From an uncultured Clostridium sp. (GTDB lineage: Bacteria; Bacillota; Clostridia; TANB77; CAG-508), in the NCBI GenBank assembly GCA_946497585.1, contig CAMMLF010000013.1:1-19244 (forward strand): a stretch of 19,244 nt of DNA. The letters are read 5' to 3'. Shown here one piece after another: positions 1 through 7,200 of this stretch; position 1 is the first letter of the stretch; the number at the start of each line of letters is the position of its first letter. Both the position numbers and the translations under genes were made by a program. A model generated the notes under the pieces. The model was not told where the DNA came from, ran no database searches, and was given only the letters and a program-made list of their open reading frames with translations.

Positions 1-1
1 A

Positions 2-1441
2 GTGCCACAAGATGCATACTATACATCTAAGCTTGGAGCATAGCCTGTAATATATGTATCATTAAAAGATGCTGGGTTAATGAACTATGATTATATGATA
101 ATGCAAATGAAAACTATAATGATGGATATGTTTTATGAACATAAATATATTTTAGAAAGTAACAAAATTCCTGAAGGCGATAAACAAATATTTAATAGAA
201 TATTAAATGCAAAAGCTACAGATATAGACTTGATTAATAGTTTGAAAACATTATCAAAAATGTTATATCTATATTATAATAAACCTGCAATTCTTTTAAT
301 AGATGAGTATGATGTACCAATACAATCTGCATATGTTGAAGGATATTATGAAAATGCAATGAAGTTTTTAAAATCTTTTTATAATACAACTTTTAAAGAC
401 AATCCTTATTTAGAAAAAACAGTTTTAACAGGTGTTTCAAGAGTGGCCAAGGAGAGTATTTTTAGTGGAGCAAATAATTTTGTTGTTTATACAGTTTTAG
501 ACAACGAATTTGCCAATGATTTTGGTATAACAGAAGAAGAAATGGATAAGGTTATAAAAGATTTTGACATAGAAGATAAAAAAAATCAAATTAAAGAATG
601 GTATGATGGATATAAAATAGGCAATGTGGAAGGCATATATAATCCTTGGAGTATTTTAAATTATTTGAGCAGAAGAGAACTAATTCCATATTGGGTAAAC
701 ACAAGTTCAAATGATTTAATAAAAATGACATTAAAAAATTCTACTACGGTAAAGGAAAAAATTGAAAGATTATTAAATGATGAAGCGGTAGAAGTACAAA
801 TTAATCTTGAAACAATAATCGTAGGAATAGAAGATAAGGAAGAAAATATTTGGGGACTAATGCTTCAAACAGGATATTTAAAAGTTGTTGAAACAGTAAA
901 TATATCTGAAGGAATTTACAAAGTAAAAATACCAAACTACGAGATAAAAGAACTTTTTAAAGGAATAGTAAGAGATTGGTTTAGAAATAAAGTAATTGGA
1001 AATGATTTGACCTCAATATTAAAAGATTTGATAGAGCTTAATTTAAAGGAATATGAAAAGAAATTTAAAGTTTTAGTAAATGAAATGTTTAGCTACATGG
1101 ATGTAGGAAAAAATGCAGCTGAGAATTTTTATCACGCTTTTGTATTAGGAATGTTAGTTGGACTAAAAGATACTTACTATGTTAATTCAAATAGAGAGTC
1201 TGGCTTTGGTAGATATGACATTATGCTAGAACCAAAAGTTAAAAATGGAAATTGCTTTATAATGGAATTTAAAGTAATGGAAAATATTGAAGAAAAAACT
1301 ATTGAAGATACATTAGAAAATGCTAAAAAGCAAATCGAAGATAGAGGGTATGAGTCTAACTTAAGAGAACGAGGATTTACTAATATAATTAAAATGGTTT
1401 ATGCTTTTAATGGAAAAGACGTTGAGATGAGAGTGTATTAA
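2..1441 (+). pseudogene. AAA-ATPase / PD-(D/E)XK nuclease family protein (DUF1703-type), interrupted by a stop codon and cut by the window edge
   Basis: This family joins an N-terminal AAA-like ATPase to a C-terminal PD-(D/E)XK nuclease fold; it is expanded in Clostridia and Bacteroidetes and its role is unsettled. The longest intact frame starts at ATG 80 (453 codons). It has a Walker B segment (ILLIDEYD, residues 71-78), the family segment TGVSRVAKES, and nuclease-like residues D380, E396 and K398 near the C-terminus. The same frame reads family-like protein before that ATG (YYTSKLGA, stop, PVIYVSLKDAG), with TAG at 41-43 where homologues, as I recall them, have tyrosine before PV. ATG 80 has no convincing ribosome binding site. 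The Walker A part would lie left of the window. I infer a gene broken by one nonsense mutation; internal re-initiation at 80 would give a protein without its P-loop. Family assignment is confident, loss of function less so. Confidence 0.8.
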
Positions 1442-1484
1442 AAGAGTTTATAATAAACACATAGGATTAGGAGTATAAAAAACA

Positions 1485-1742
1485 ATGAAGACAATATCAA
1501 AATACGAAACAAAAAGGGAAGAAGTTAAAGCAAAAAAGAGAAATGCAAAATTATATCCAATATATAAAATGTTTTCATGGGATTTGCTATTTTTCTATTC
1601 GACACAATATTTGTTTTTAACACAAATAAAGGGAATTAGCGCTGGAGATATACTTAAATTTGTACTTGTTTTAGATTATATGAAAACAAGAGTAGGATTG
1701 AAACCAGAACAGTATGATAAAAAAGATATTGAGTTGGAGTAA
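1485..1742 (+). pseudogene. Remnant of an MFS transporter (start and tail only)
   Basis: An 85-codon frame. Residues 23-52 (LYPIYKMFSWDLLFFYSTQY and onward to ISAGD) read like the first transmembrane segment of clostridial major facilitator superfamily transporters. The last part (LDYMKTRVGLKPEQYDKKDI) resembles the hydrophilic C-terminal tail of the same kind of protein. The usual roughly 400-residue transporter has twelve membrane segments, so nearly all of the middle is missing while the frame is kept. I infer an in-frame internal deletion that left a non-functional stub. An AGGAG lies about 11 bases before the ATG, a rather long spacing. A genuine small membrane protein is possible but less likely. 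No other gene precedes the nitroreductase; 1743-1904 holds only a candidate promoter and an unsupported 23-codon hydrophobic frame. Confidence 0.55.
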
Positions 1743-1815
1743 TAAAAAGAATATATTACTTAAAGTTGATATTTTCTATGTTATGATTTTATTGCTAATA
1801 CTTGCATTAGTGTAT

Positions 1816-1844
1816 TTGAATATTACAATGAAATTATATAAAAT
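1816..1844 (+). promoter_or_regulatory. Candidate vegetative promoter before the nitroreductase gene
   Basis: TTGAAT (1816-1821), a 17-base spacer and TAAAAT (1839-1844) resemble a housekeeping sigma factor promoter. It lies 60 bases before the nitroreductase start and is the only reasonable candidate found ahead of the twelve-gene block. Such matches arise easily in AT-rich DNA. Confidence 0.35.
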
Positions 1845-1904
1845 GATAAATTAATAGTTGAGTAATATAGGAAGGTTAAAAAATTCGATATTATAGGAGA
1901 ATGT

Positions 1905-2453
1905 ATGGAAACAAAACAAGTAATTGAAGAAAGAAGAAGTATTAGAAATTTTAAAAATGAAAATATTAGTAAAGAAGTTGTCGAAGATATATTGAATTGT
2001 GGTAGACTTGCACCATCAGCTAAAAATAGACAAAATTGGTATTTTGTTGTATTAAAGAACACTTGGAAAGAAAAAGTAGCTGATTTAATGATAGAGTATA
2101 CAAAAAGTAATTATGGACAGCAGAACTTTTCTAATAGTATAGAACATACCACTAATGTGATAAAGCAAGCACCAATATTAGTTCTTATATTTAGAAAAAA
2201 AGATGATAATTGGATTATATCAGATAATTTATCAATAGGTGCATGCATAGAAAATATGTGCTTGAGGGCAACAGACTTAGGTGTTGGTAGCTTATGGATT
2301 AGAGATATAGTATATGTTGCCGATGAAGTTTCTAGTCTATTAAAGCATGAAGATATGGAGCTTAATTGTGCTGTTTCTTTAGGTATACCAAATGGCATGC
2401 CTAAACCAAAGCCAAGGAAGGAATTAAAAGACATTATGGAGTGGTATGAATAA
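1905..2453 (+). CDS. Nitroreductase family protein
   Basis: A 182-residue FMN-dependent NAD(P)H oxidoreductase of the nitroreductase superfamily, presumably cytoplasmic and dimeric; the natural substrate is unknown. Seen in the sequence: the N-terminal phosphate-binding RRSIRNF (residues 10-16), the flavin-site segment LAPSAKNRQNWYFVV (about 35-49), the central helix with IGACIENMCLRATDLGVGSLWIRD, and the C-terminal segment SLGIPNGMPKPKPRKEL. The length is normal for the compact, single-domain type. Start 1905 is chosen because AGGAG sits five bases upstream; the ATG four bases earlier is out of frame and closes quickly. It is the first intact gene of the same-strand block and is followed after 50 bases by an acyltransferase-like gene. 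Confidence 0.9.
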   Translation: METKQVIEERRSIRNFKNENISKEVVEDILNCGRLAPSAKNRQNWYFVVLKNTWKEKVADLMIEYTKSNYGQQNFSNSIEHTTNVIKQAPILVLIFRKKDDNWIISDNLSIGACIENMCLRATDLGVGSLWIRDIVYVADEVSSLLKHEDMELNCAVSLGIPNGMPKPKPRKELKDIMEWYE

Positions 2454-2503
2454 TATTATTTATGAATAGAACATTAAAAACAGAAATTATTTTGAGGTAA
2501 TTT

Positions 2504-3388
2504 ATGAATAGTGTAGAAGAACTTGCAAAATATATAGGATTAGTTAAAGTACCCAAATCTTGGTATGAAGCATTTAAAAATATGAACATGGAAGAAATAT
2601 CTTTAGAGAAATTTTTAGATAAGAGGTATTTTTCTAATATTCTAGAATTTTATAGAATTGATGACGAAGAATTCAAAACTAATCTTTTTGAAACAATAGA
2701 ACTGATTAAAAAAGATAAAAAATTACAACTTATACTTTATTTATTTTATTATATTCTATTTATAGACCGAACTGAACTTTATAAAGATATATGGAACTGG
2801 GAAATATCTAATAATTTATTTAAAAATGCCGGAAGTTATATGGTACCAGTGATTGCTTTATTAAGTGGTTGTGAAATACATAAAAAGAATATGGGAAAAA
2901 GGAATTTTGATAAAGAACAAATAGAAGAGCAAATAAAAAATATAAAAGCTTGTTGCTTTTTGGATAAAAAGAGATTTAATATAGATGGAATAGGATTTAG
3001 GCAAATGGTTTTGGGCTCATACTTTATAAATGGAAAGATAATACAAGTGGGAAGATTGCAATATGAATATCCAGATGAAATTCCAAACGAAGTTTTAAAG
3101 TACAAAGAAGGAAATTATATGTACATAACAGAGTCATGGTTGCTTAGTAATGAATTAGATGATATATTAGATAAAGGAAGTAACATTTTGAAGTTTAAGG
3201 ATAAGTTTGATATTATAAAGCAAACTGAAAATAATAAAGAATTTTTAAATTTTGTTTTTCAAGAAAAAGGAGAAAAAATAAATTATAATTTCCTTAAAGA
3301 AGATACTAAGTTGCAAAAAAAGTTAAAAAAGTATTTGATTAATAATAAAAAAATACATATTGGATTAGGAGTATTAAAAAATAATTAA
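2504..3388 (+). CDS. Acyltransferase domain-containing protein (DUF5596 / GNAT_C-like)
   Basis: A 294-residue protein resembling the two-part clostridial acyltransferase-like family (N-terminal helical NAT_N and C-terminal GNAT_C domains), whose substrate is unknown. Supporting segments: an N-terminal helical half, GRLQYEYPDE (residues about 187-196), then ITESWLLSNELDDIL, SNILKFKDKFDI, FLNFVFQEKG, EDTKLQKKLKKYL and the terminal KIHIGLGVLKNN. As I recall the family, a stretch with a His-Ile-Pro motif and a helix of about 35-40 residues normally lies between GRLQ(F/Y)E and the SWLL motif; here the two are only about 20 residues apart. That suggests an internal loss or a shortened subfamily, so activity is uncertain. 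It sits between nitroreductase and GNAT genes with ordinary spacing. Confidence 0.75.
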   Translation: MNSVEELAKYIGLVKVPKSWYEAFKNMNMEEISLEKFLDKRYFSNILEFYRIDDEEFKTNLFETIELIKKDKKLQLILYLFYYILFIDRTELYKDIWNWEISNNLFKNAGSYMVPVIALLSGCEIHKKNMGKRNFDKEQIEEQIKNIKACCFLDKKRFNIDGIGFRQMVLGSYFINGKIIQVGRLQYEYPDEIPNEVLKYKEGNYMYITESWLLSNELDDILDKGSNILKFKDKFDIIKQTENNKEFLNFVFQEKGEKINYNFLKEDTKLQKKLKKYLINNKKIHIGLGVLKNN

Positions 3389-3424
3389 TAGCATAAAAGG
3401 ATAATTTAAAGAAAGGAAAAAATT

Positions 3425-3889
3425 ATGGATATATTAATAGAAAAGCTAGAAAAGAAAGATTTAAAAGAAGCTATTAGTATTTATGATAACAATCATAATC
3501 TAAAAACAGATTATGAAAAATTGCTGAATACTTATGATAATATATATAACAATCCTGCTTATCATAATATAGTTGCAAAAATAAATGGTGAAGTTGTTGG
3601 ATTAGCGTCGATTATTATTAATTATGACATAGTAGAAGAATTAAAACCTTTTCTTACAATTTGGAATTTTGGTGTAAAAAAAGAATATAGAAGACAAAAA
3701 ATTGGAACTAAAATGTTTGAATATATTTATGATTTTGCTAAGAAAAATAATTGCGATTTTATTTCTTTAATAGCAGAAACTGAGAATGAAGCGGCACAGT
3801 CATTTTATGATAGCTTAGGATACATGAGAGAAGTAGGATATGTAAAGTTAGTAAATAAAAAAATTGGTAATATAAATAAGGATTGTTAA
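3425..3889 (+). CDS. GNAT family N-acetyltransferase
   Basis: A 154-residue single-domain Gcn5-related acetyltransferase, which would transfer an acetyl group from acetyl-CoA to an unidentified amine. Seen: IVAKINGEVVGLASI (beta strands 2-3), IWNFGVKKEYRRQKIGTKMFEYIYDFA (motif A, with the acetyl-CoA pyrophosphate loop RRQKIGT at residues 89-95), and the motif B region AETENEAAQSFYDSLGYMREVGY. Full length for the family. A GAAAGG ribosome binding site lies about nine bases before the ATG. It is the third gene of the accessory block and is followed after 51 bases by a Nudix hydrolase. Substrate specificity cannot be read from the sequence. Confidence 0.9.
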   Translation: MDILIEKLEKKDLKEAISIYDNNHNLKTDYEKLLNTYDNIYNNPAYHNIVAKINGEVVGLASIIINYDIVEELKPFLTIWNFGVKKEYRRQKIGTKMFEYIYDFAKKNNCDFISLIAETENEAAQSFYDSLGYMREVGYVKLVNKKIGNINKDC

Positions 3890-3940
3890 TTGCTGAAAAT
3901 TTAAGAATGGGGGGCATTATGAATATAGGAGGTAAATAAA

Positions 3941-4516
3941 ATGAATTTAAAAGAGACAATAGAAAAATATGTACCATATAATGAGCAAGAAGCCAAAGAT
4001 AAAGAAACAATGCTAAAATATATAAATACATTTGATGATGTATTAACTAGAAATAATGAGTTTGCTCATTTTACAGCATCATCATGGGTAATAAATAAAG
4101 ACAGAACAAAAGTTATGATGATATATCATAACATATATAAATCTTGGTCATGGACAGGAGGCCATGCAGATGGTGATCCTGATTTGTTAAATGTTGCTAT
4201 AAGAGAGCTTAAAGAAGAAACTGGAGTAAAGAATGTTAAAGTTATTGGAGACAACCCCTTATCTCTAGAAATAATGGGAGTAGATGGACATATTAAAAGA
4301 GGTAAATATGTTTCTTCTCATGAACATTTAAATCTTACATATTTGATGGAAGTGGATGAAAATGAAGTTACTAGAATAAAAGAAGATGAAAATAGTGGAG
4401 TTAGGTGGATTAATGTCGATGAAATAAAGGATGCTGTAACTGAAAAATGGGTTTTGGAAAAAATATATAATAAAGAAATCAACAAAGTAAAAGAATATCA
4501 GAAAAAGGCAAAATAA
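3941..4516 (+). CDS. Nudix hydrolase
   Basis: A 191-residue Nudix-fold protein that would cleave a nucleoside diphosphate linked to another moiety; the substrate is unknown. The Nudix box runs from G74 to V96 (WTGGHADGDPDLLNVAIREL then KEETGV). The catalytic RELKEETG part (R88, E89, E92, E93) is intact, but the first conserved glutamate is a proline (P80). N-terminal residues 40-60 (FAHFTASSWVINKDRTKVMM) form the usual beta strand before the box. A strong AGGAGG lies nine bases upstream, which supports the start; a ten-codon frame at 3906-3938 in the leader contains this ribosome binding site and is taken as chance. The downstream HAD gene begins 14 bases after the stop, so co-expression is likely. 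Confidence 0.9.
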   Translation: MNLKETIEKYVPYNEQEAKDKETMLKYINTFDDVLTRNNEFAHFTASSWVINKDRTKVMMIYHNIYKSWSWTGGHADGDPDLLNVAIRELKEETGVKNVKVIGDNPLSLEIMGVDGHIKRGKYVSSHEHLNLTYLMEVDENEVTRIKEDENSGVRWINVDEIKDAVTEKWVLEKIYNKEINKVKEYQKKAK

Positions 4517-4530
4517 GAAGGAGAAAATTT

Positions 4531-5124
4531 ATGAAATATTTTGTATTTGATTTAGGTGGGGTGCTTTCAGTACCAATGGTTTCAAAAAAACTATATGAAC
4601 AAATAAAATGGAAAGTATCATATGATGAATTTTTAGATAAATTTAATAATAGTGCAGAATCTATAAAAGTACATAAAGGAGAAATAAGTACAAAAGATTT
4701 TTTTGAATATTTAAAAGGATATATGGATGATGATATCACATTAGAGGAATTCAAAAATATATATGTAAATAATAACAAATTCTTTACCGATACTATTGAA
4801 ATTATAAAAAAATTAAAAAATTTAGGTTATAAAGTTTATCTTTTATCAAATTTAAAGGAAATAGACTATGAAAAATTTATAAAACATTTTGATGTTTCAA
4901 TATTTGATGAGATGTTCTTATCTTTTAAGTTAGATATGCTTAAACCTAATGATGATATTTACCAATATGTAATTAACAAATTGAATACGAAGCCAGAAAA
5001 TATTTATTTTTTCGATGATAATAAAGAAAATGTAGATGGAGCAATTAGAAATGGCATAAATGCTTATCAAGTAACAGGAGAAACTGTAAAAAAAGTTGTA
5101 GAAGGAATATTAAATCAAATCTAA
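4531..5124 (+). CDS. HAD family hydrolase (HAD-IA type phosphatase)
   Basis: A 197-residue haloacid dehalogenase superfamily protein, probably a Mg-dependent small-molecule phosphatase. Motif I is FDLGGVL with nucleophile D7; the second aspartate is glycine, as is common in the YihX-like branch and compatible with dephosphorylation in some members. Motif II is YLLSN (S106), motif III includes K138 in MLKPN, and motif IV is FFDDNKENVDGA (D162, D163). Residues about 15-85 form a helical cap of the C1 type. AAGGAG precedes the ATG. It is packed between Nudix and amidotransferase-like genes with gaps of 14 and 26 bases. The substrate is not identifiable. Confidence 0.88.
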   Translation: MKYFVFDLGGVLSVPMVSKKLYEQIKWKVSYDEFLDKFNNSAESIKVHKGEISTKDFFEYLKGYMDDDITLEEFKNIYVNNNKFFTDTIEIIKKLKNLGYKVYLLSNLKEIDYEKFIKHFDVSIFDEMFLSFKLDMLKPNDDIYQYVINKLNTKPENIYFFDDNKENVDGAIRNGINAYQVTGETVKKVVEGILNQI

Positions 5125-5150
5125 ATTGCAAGAATGCAGGAGAGAAATGT

Positions 5151-5843
5151 ATGAGCAAAGTAATTATAGGTATTGTAACAAAACATAAAAAGAATAATGA
5201 TACTAGAACAAATGGTTTAATTAGAGATGAAGTAAAACAAACGATTTTTGATAATGGAGCAATTGCAATAGCAATACTTTCACCAAATGATAAAATCCAA
5301 TATTGCGGGGATGATTGGAAAACATATGAACAAAAAATAAGAATAGAAGAAATAATAGAACAAATAAAATTATGTGATGGAATTATATTGCAAGGCGGTA
5401 CAGAAAATGAAGCTTATGAATATTGGATTGCAAAATACTGTTATGATAATGATATTCCAGTTTTAGGTATGTGTGCAGGACAGAATTATATAGTAGGAGC
5501 TTTAGGTGGAAAAACTACTTTAATCTCAAACCCTGAAAAACATATGAGAGTAAATGACACATATGTACATAGTATAAAAATATTAAGAAGTTCAAAATTT
5601 TATAAAATAGTAGGACAAGAGGAAATTATGGTAAATTCCAGACACAAAAGAACAGTTTTAGAATGCCCAAAATTAGATAAAGTTGCATTTGATGAAGATG
5701 GAAATATTGAAGTAGTAGAGGCTAAAGATAAAAGTTTTTATATGGGACTTAGATTTCATCCAGAAAGTTTATATAAAATTGATGAGAAAATGAATAACAT
5801 TTTTGTTGAATTCATAAAATCGTGTGCTAATAAAAAGACATAA
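5151..5843 (+). CDS. Class I glutamine amidotransferase-like / gamma-glutamyl hydrolase family protein (peptidase C26)
   Basis: A 230-residue protein with the class I glutamine amidotransferase fold. Members of the C26 group hydrolyse gamma-glutamyl bonds, for example gamma-glutamyl-GABA hydrolase of putrescine breakdown. The triad is visible: nucleophile C108 in VLGMCAGQN, and H203 and E205 in LRFHPESL. The substrate loop GIILQGGTE (residues 77-85) and VNSRHKRTV (161-169), the counterpart of the VNSxHHQ motif, support C26 rather than a synthetase-bound amidotransferase domain. No synthetase domain is fused and no putrescine pathway gene is nearby, so the acceptor may be a different gamma-glutamyl compound. 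AGGAGA precedes the ATG. Confidence 0.85.
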   Translation: MSKVIIGIVTKHKKNNDTRTNGLIRDEVKQTIFDNGAIAIAILSPNDKIQYCGDDWKTYEQKIRIEEIIEQIKLCDGIILQGGTENEAYEYWIAKYCYDNDIPVLGMCAGQNYIVGALGGKTTLISNPEKHMRVNDTYVHSIKILRSSKFYKIVGQEEIMVNSRHKRTVLECPKLDKVAFDEDGNIEVVEAKDKSFYMGLRFHPESLYKIDEKMNNIFVEFIKSCANKKT

Positions 5844-5873
5844 AAATAAATAATTCAATATGGAGAACTAATT

Positions 5874-6461
5874 ATGAGAATTGGAATAGATATAGATGGC
5901 GTTTTAAACTCACAATATAACTTTTGTATAGATTATGGTACAAAGTTTTGTAATGAATTAGGTAAATATAAGCTTGAAAATATTAATGTTATAGATACTA
6001 CTGATATGTTTTTATGGGGAGAAGATATTGCACATCAATTTTGGAATAAATATAGAGGAGATTTAGTAGTTAAATTACCAGCAAAAAAATATGCATCAGA
6101 GGTTATTAGTAGATTAAAAGATGAAGGCAATCTAATTTATATTATAACTGCAAGAAAGAATAATGATGAATGGTTTCCTGATTCTTTAAAAAAAGATGTA
6201 GAAGCAATCACAAAGAAATGGTTAGAAGAAAATAAAATATATTATGATAAAATAATATTTGATGTAAAAGATAAAGGAAAATCTTGTAAAGACCATAATA
6301 TAGATATTATGATTGAAGATGACCCAATTAATTTAATAAAATTAATTGGTAATACTAATGTGATTATATTTGATTATCCATATAATAGAAACACTGAATT
6401 TGCTGATTTAACAAGGGCATATAGTTGGTATGATATATACTATAAAATCAAACGTATTTAG
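5874..6461 (+). CDS. 5'-nucleotidase, NT5C-type HAD hydrolase (copy 1)
   Basis: A 195-residue HAD-fold protein resembling the NT5C group of 5'(3')-nucleotidases and their bacterial relatives. Motif I is GIDIDGVL with D6 and D8, motif II is YIITARK (T92), a lysine-rich turn follows (DVKDKGKSCK), and motif IV is IMIEDDP (D149, D150). The insert at residues 12-75, with DTTDMFLWGEDIAHQFWNKY, is the small cap expected for this group. It would remove phosphate from a nucleotide or a similar metabolite; the substrate is unknown. The leader TGGAGA-N8-ATG and the first codons are nearly identical to those of the gene at 10618, so the two are paralogues. The stop codon overlaps the ribosome binding site of the next gene. 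Confidence 0.85.
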   Translation: MRIGIDIDGVLNSQYNFCIDYGTKFCNELGKYKLENINVIDTTDMFLWGEDIAHQFWNKYRGDLVVKLPAKKYASEVISRLKDEGNLIYIITARKNNDEWFPDSLKKDVEAITKKWLEENKIYYDKIIFDVKDKGKSCKDHNIDIMIEDDPINLIKLIGNTNVIIFDYPYNRNTEFADLTRAYSWYDIYYKIKRI

Positions 6462-6470
6462 GAGCAAAAA

Positions 6471-7187
6471 ATGAAAGTAAGATTATTAGGAACAGGAGCA
6501 ATATATTCAAAATATAATTGTGCAAGTGAATTAATAGATGACAAAATATTAGTGGATGTAGGAAATGGTGTACTAAAAGAACTAAGAAAAGTAAATTATG
6601 ATTTATCAAAATTAAAAATGATAATTATAACACATCTTCATGCAGACCATTATGCAGATTTACCAGCACTAATACTGAATTTAGAAGTAGAGGAAAACTT
6701 AAAACCAATATATATTGTAGGACCAAAAGGATTAAAAGAAAACTTAATAGGGTTATGTCATATATACTATCAAGATTTTTTCGATAAGTTTTTTGAAGAA
6801 AAAATAAAGTTCATGGAGATATTACCTGAAACAAAGGCAATAGAAATATTTAATGATTATGATATAATGGTTCAAAAAGTAAATCATTACAATATAGAAA
6901 GCTATGGATATATAATAAATAATAAAATAGGAATTACAGGAGATAGTTGTTTATGTGATGAGGTATTAAACATATTTAAAAATAGCGAAATTGTAATTAC
7001 AGATATATCCCTGATTGAAGGAACTAAATATCATATGGGAATAGATAACATAGAAACAATAAGGAAAACATATAAAAATAAAATTATAGCTACTCATTTA
7101 AGAGATGATACAAGAGAAGAATTAATGAAAAAATGTTTAAAAGATGTAATCATAAAAGAAGACGGGGTAGAAATGATAGTTTACTAA
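6471..7187 (+). CDS. Metallo-beta-lactamase-fold hydrolase (RNase Z-like group)
   Basis: A 238-residue single-domain metallo-beta-lactamase-fold protein, likely binding two zinc ions and hydrolysing a phosphodiester or ester bond. Metal ligands are visible: the THLHADH motif (H55, H57, D59, H60), H139 in VNHYN, D158 in GITGDS and H209 in IIATHL. The N-terminal KVRLLGTGAIYSKYNCAS resembles the start of RNase Z-like enzymes, but the long flexible arm of true tRNase Z is not evident and the protein is shorter, so a small-molecule phosphodiesterase is more likely. It starts nine bases after the nucleotidase stop and ends 13 bases before the ABC exporter, which suggests tight co-expression. Confidence 0.88.
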   Translation: MKVRLLGTGAIYSKYNCASELIDDKILVDVGNGVLKELRKVNYDLSKLKMIIITHLHADHYADLPALILNLEVEENLKPIYIVGPKGLKENLIGLCHIYYQDFFDKFFEEKIKFMEILPETKAIEIFNDYDIMVQKVNHYNIESYGYIINNKIGITGDSCLCDEVLNIFKNSEIVITDISLIEGTKYHMGIDNIETIRKTYKNKIIATHLRDDTREELMKKCLKDVIIKEDGVEMIVY

Positions 7188-7200
7188 AAGGGAGTTCCAA

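Noticed and set aside
1783..1854. 23-codon hydrophobic frame (MILLLILALVYLNITMKLYK and three more residues) before the nitroreductase gene
   Set aside because: No ribosome binding site, and low-complexity hydrophobic frames are frequent in AT-rich intergenic DNA; it may be debris of a membrane protein gene but cannot be supported.
3906..3938. Ten-codon frame (MGGIMNIGGK) before the Nudix gene, resembling a leader peptide
   Set aside because: It simply contains the AGGAGG ribosome binding site of the Nudix gene and has no ribosome binding site or regulatory structure of its own.
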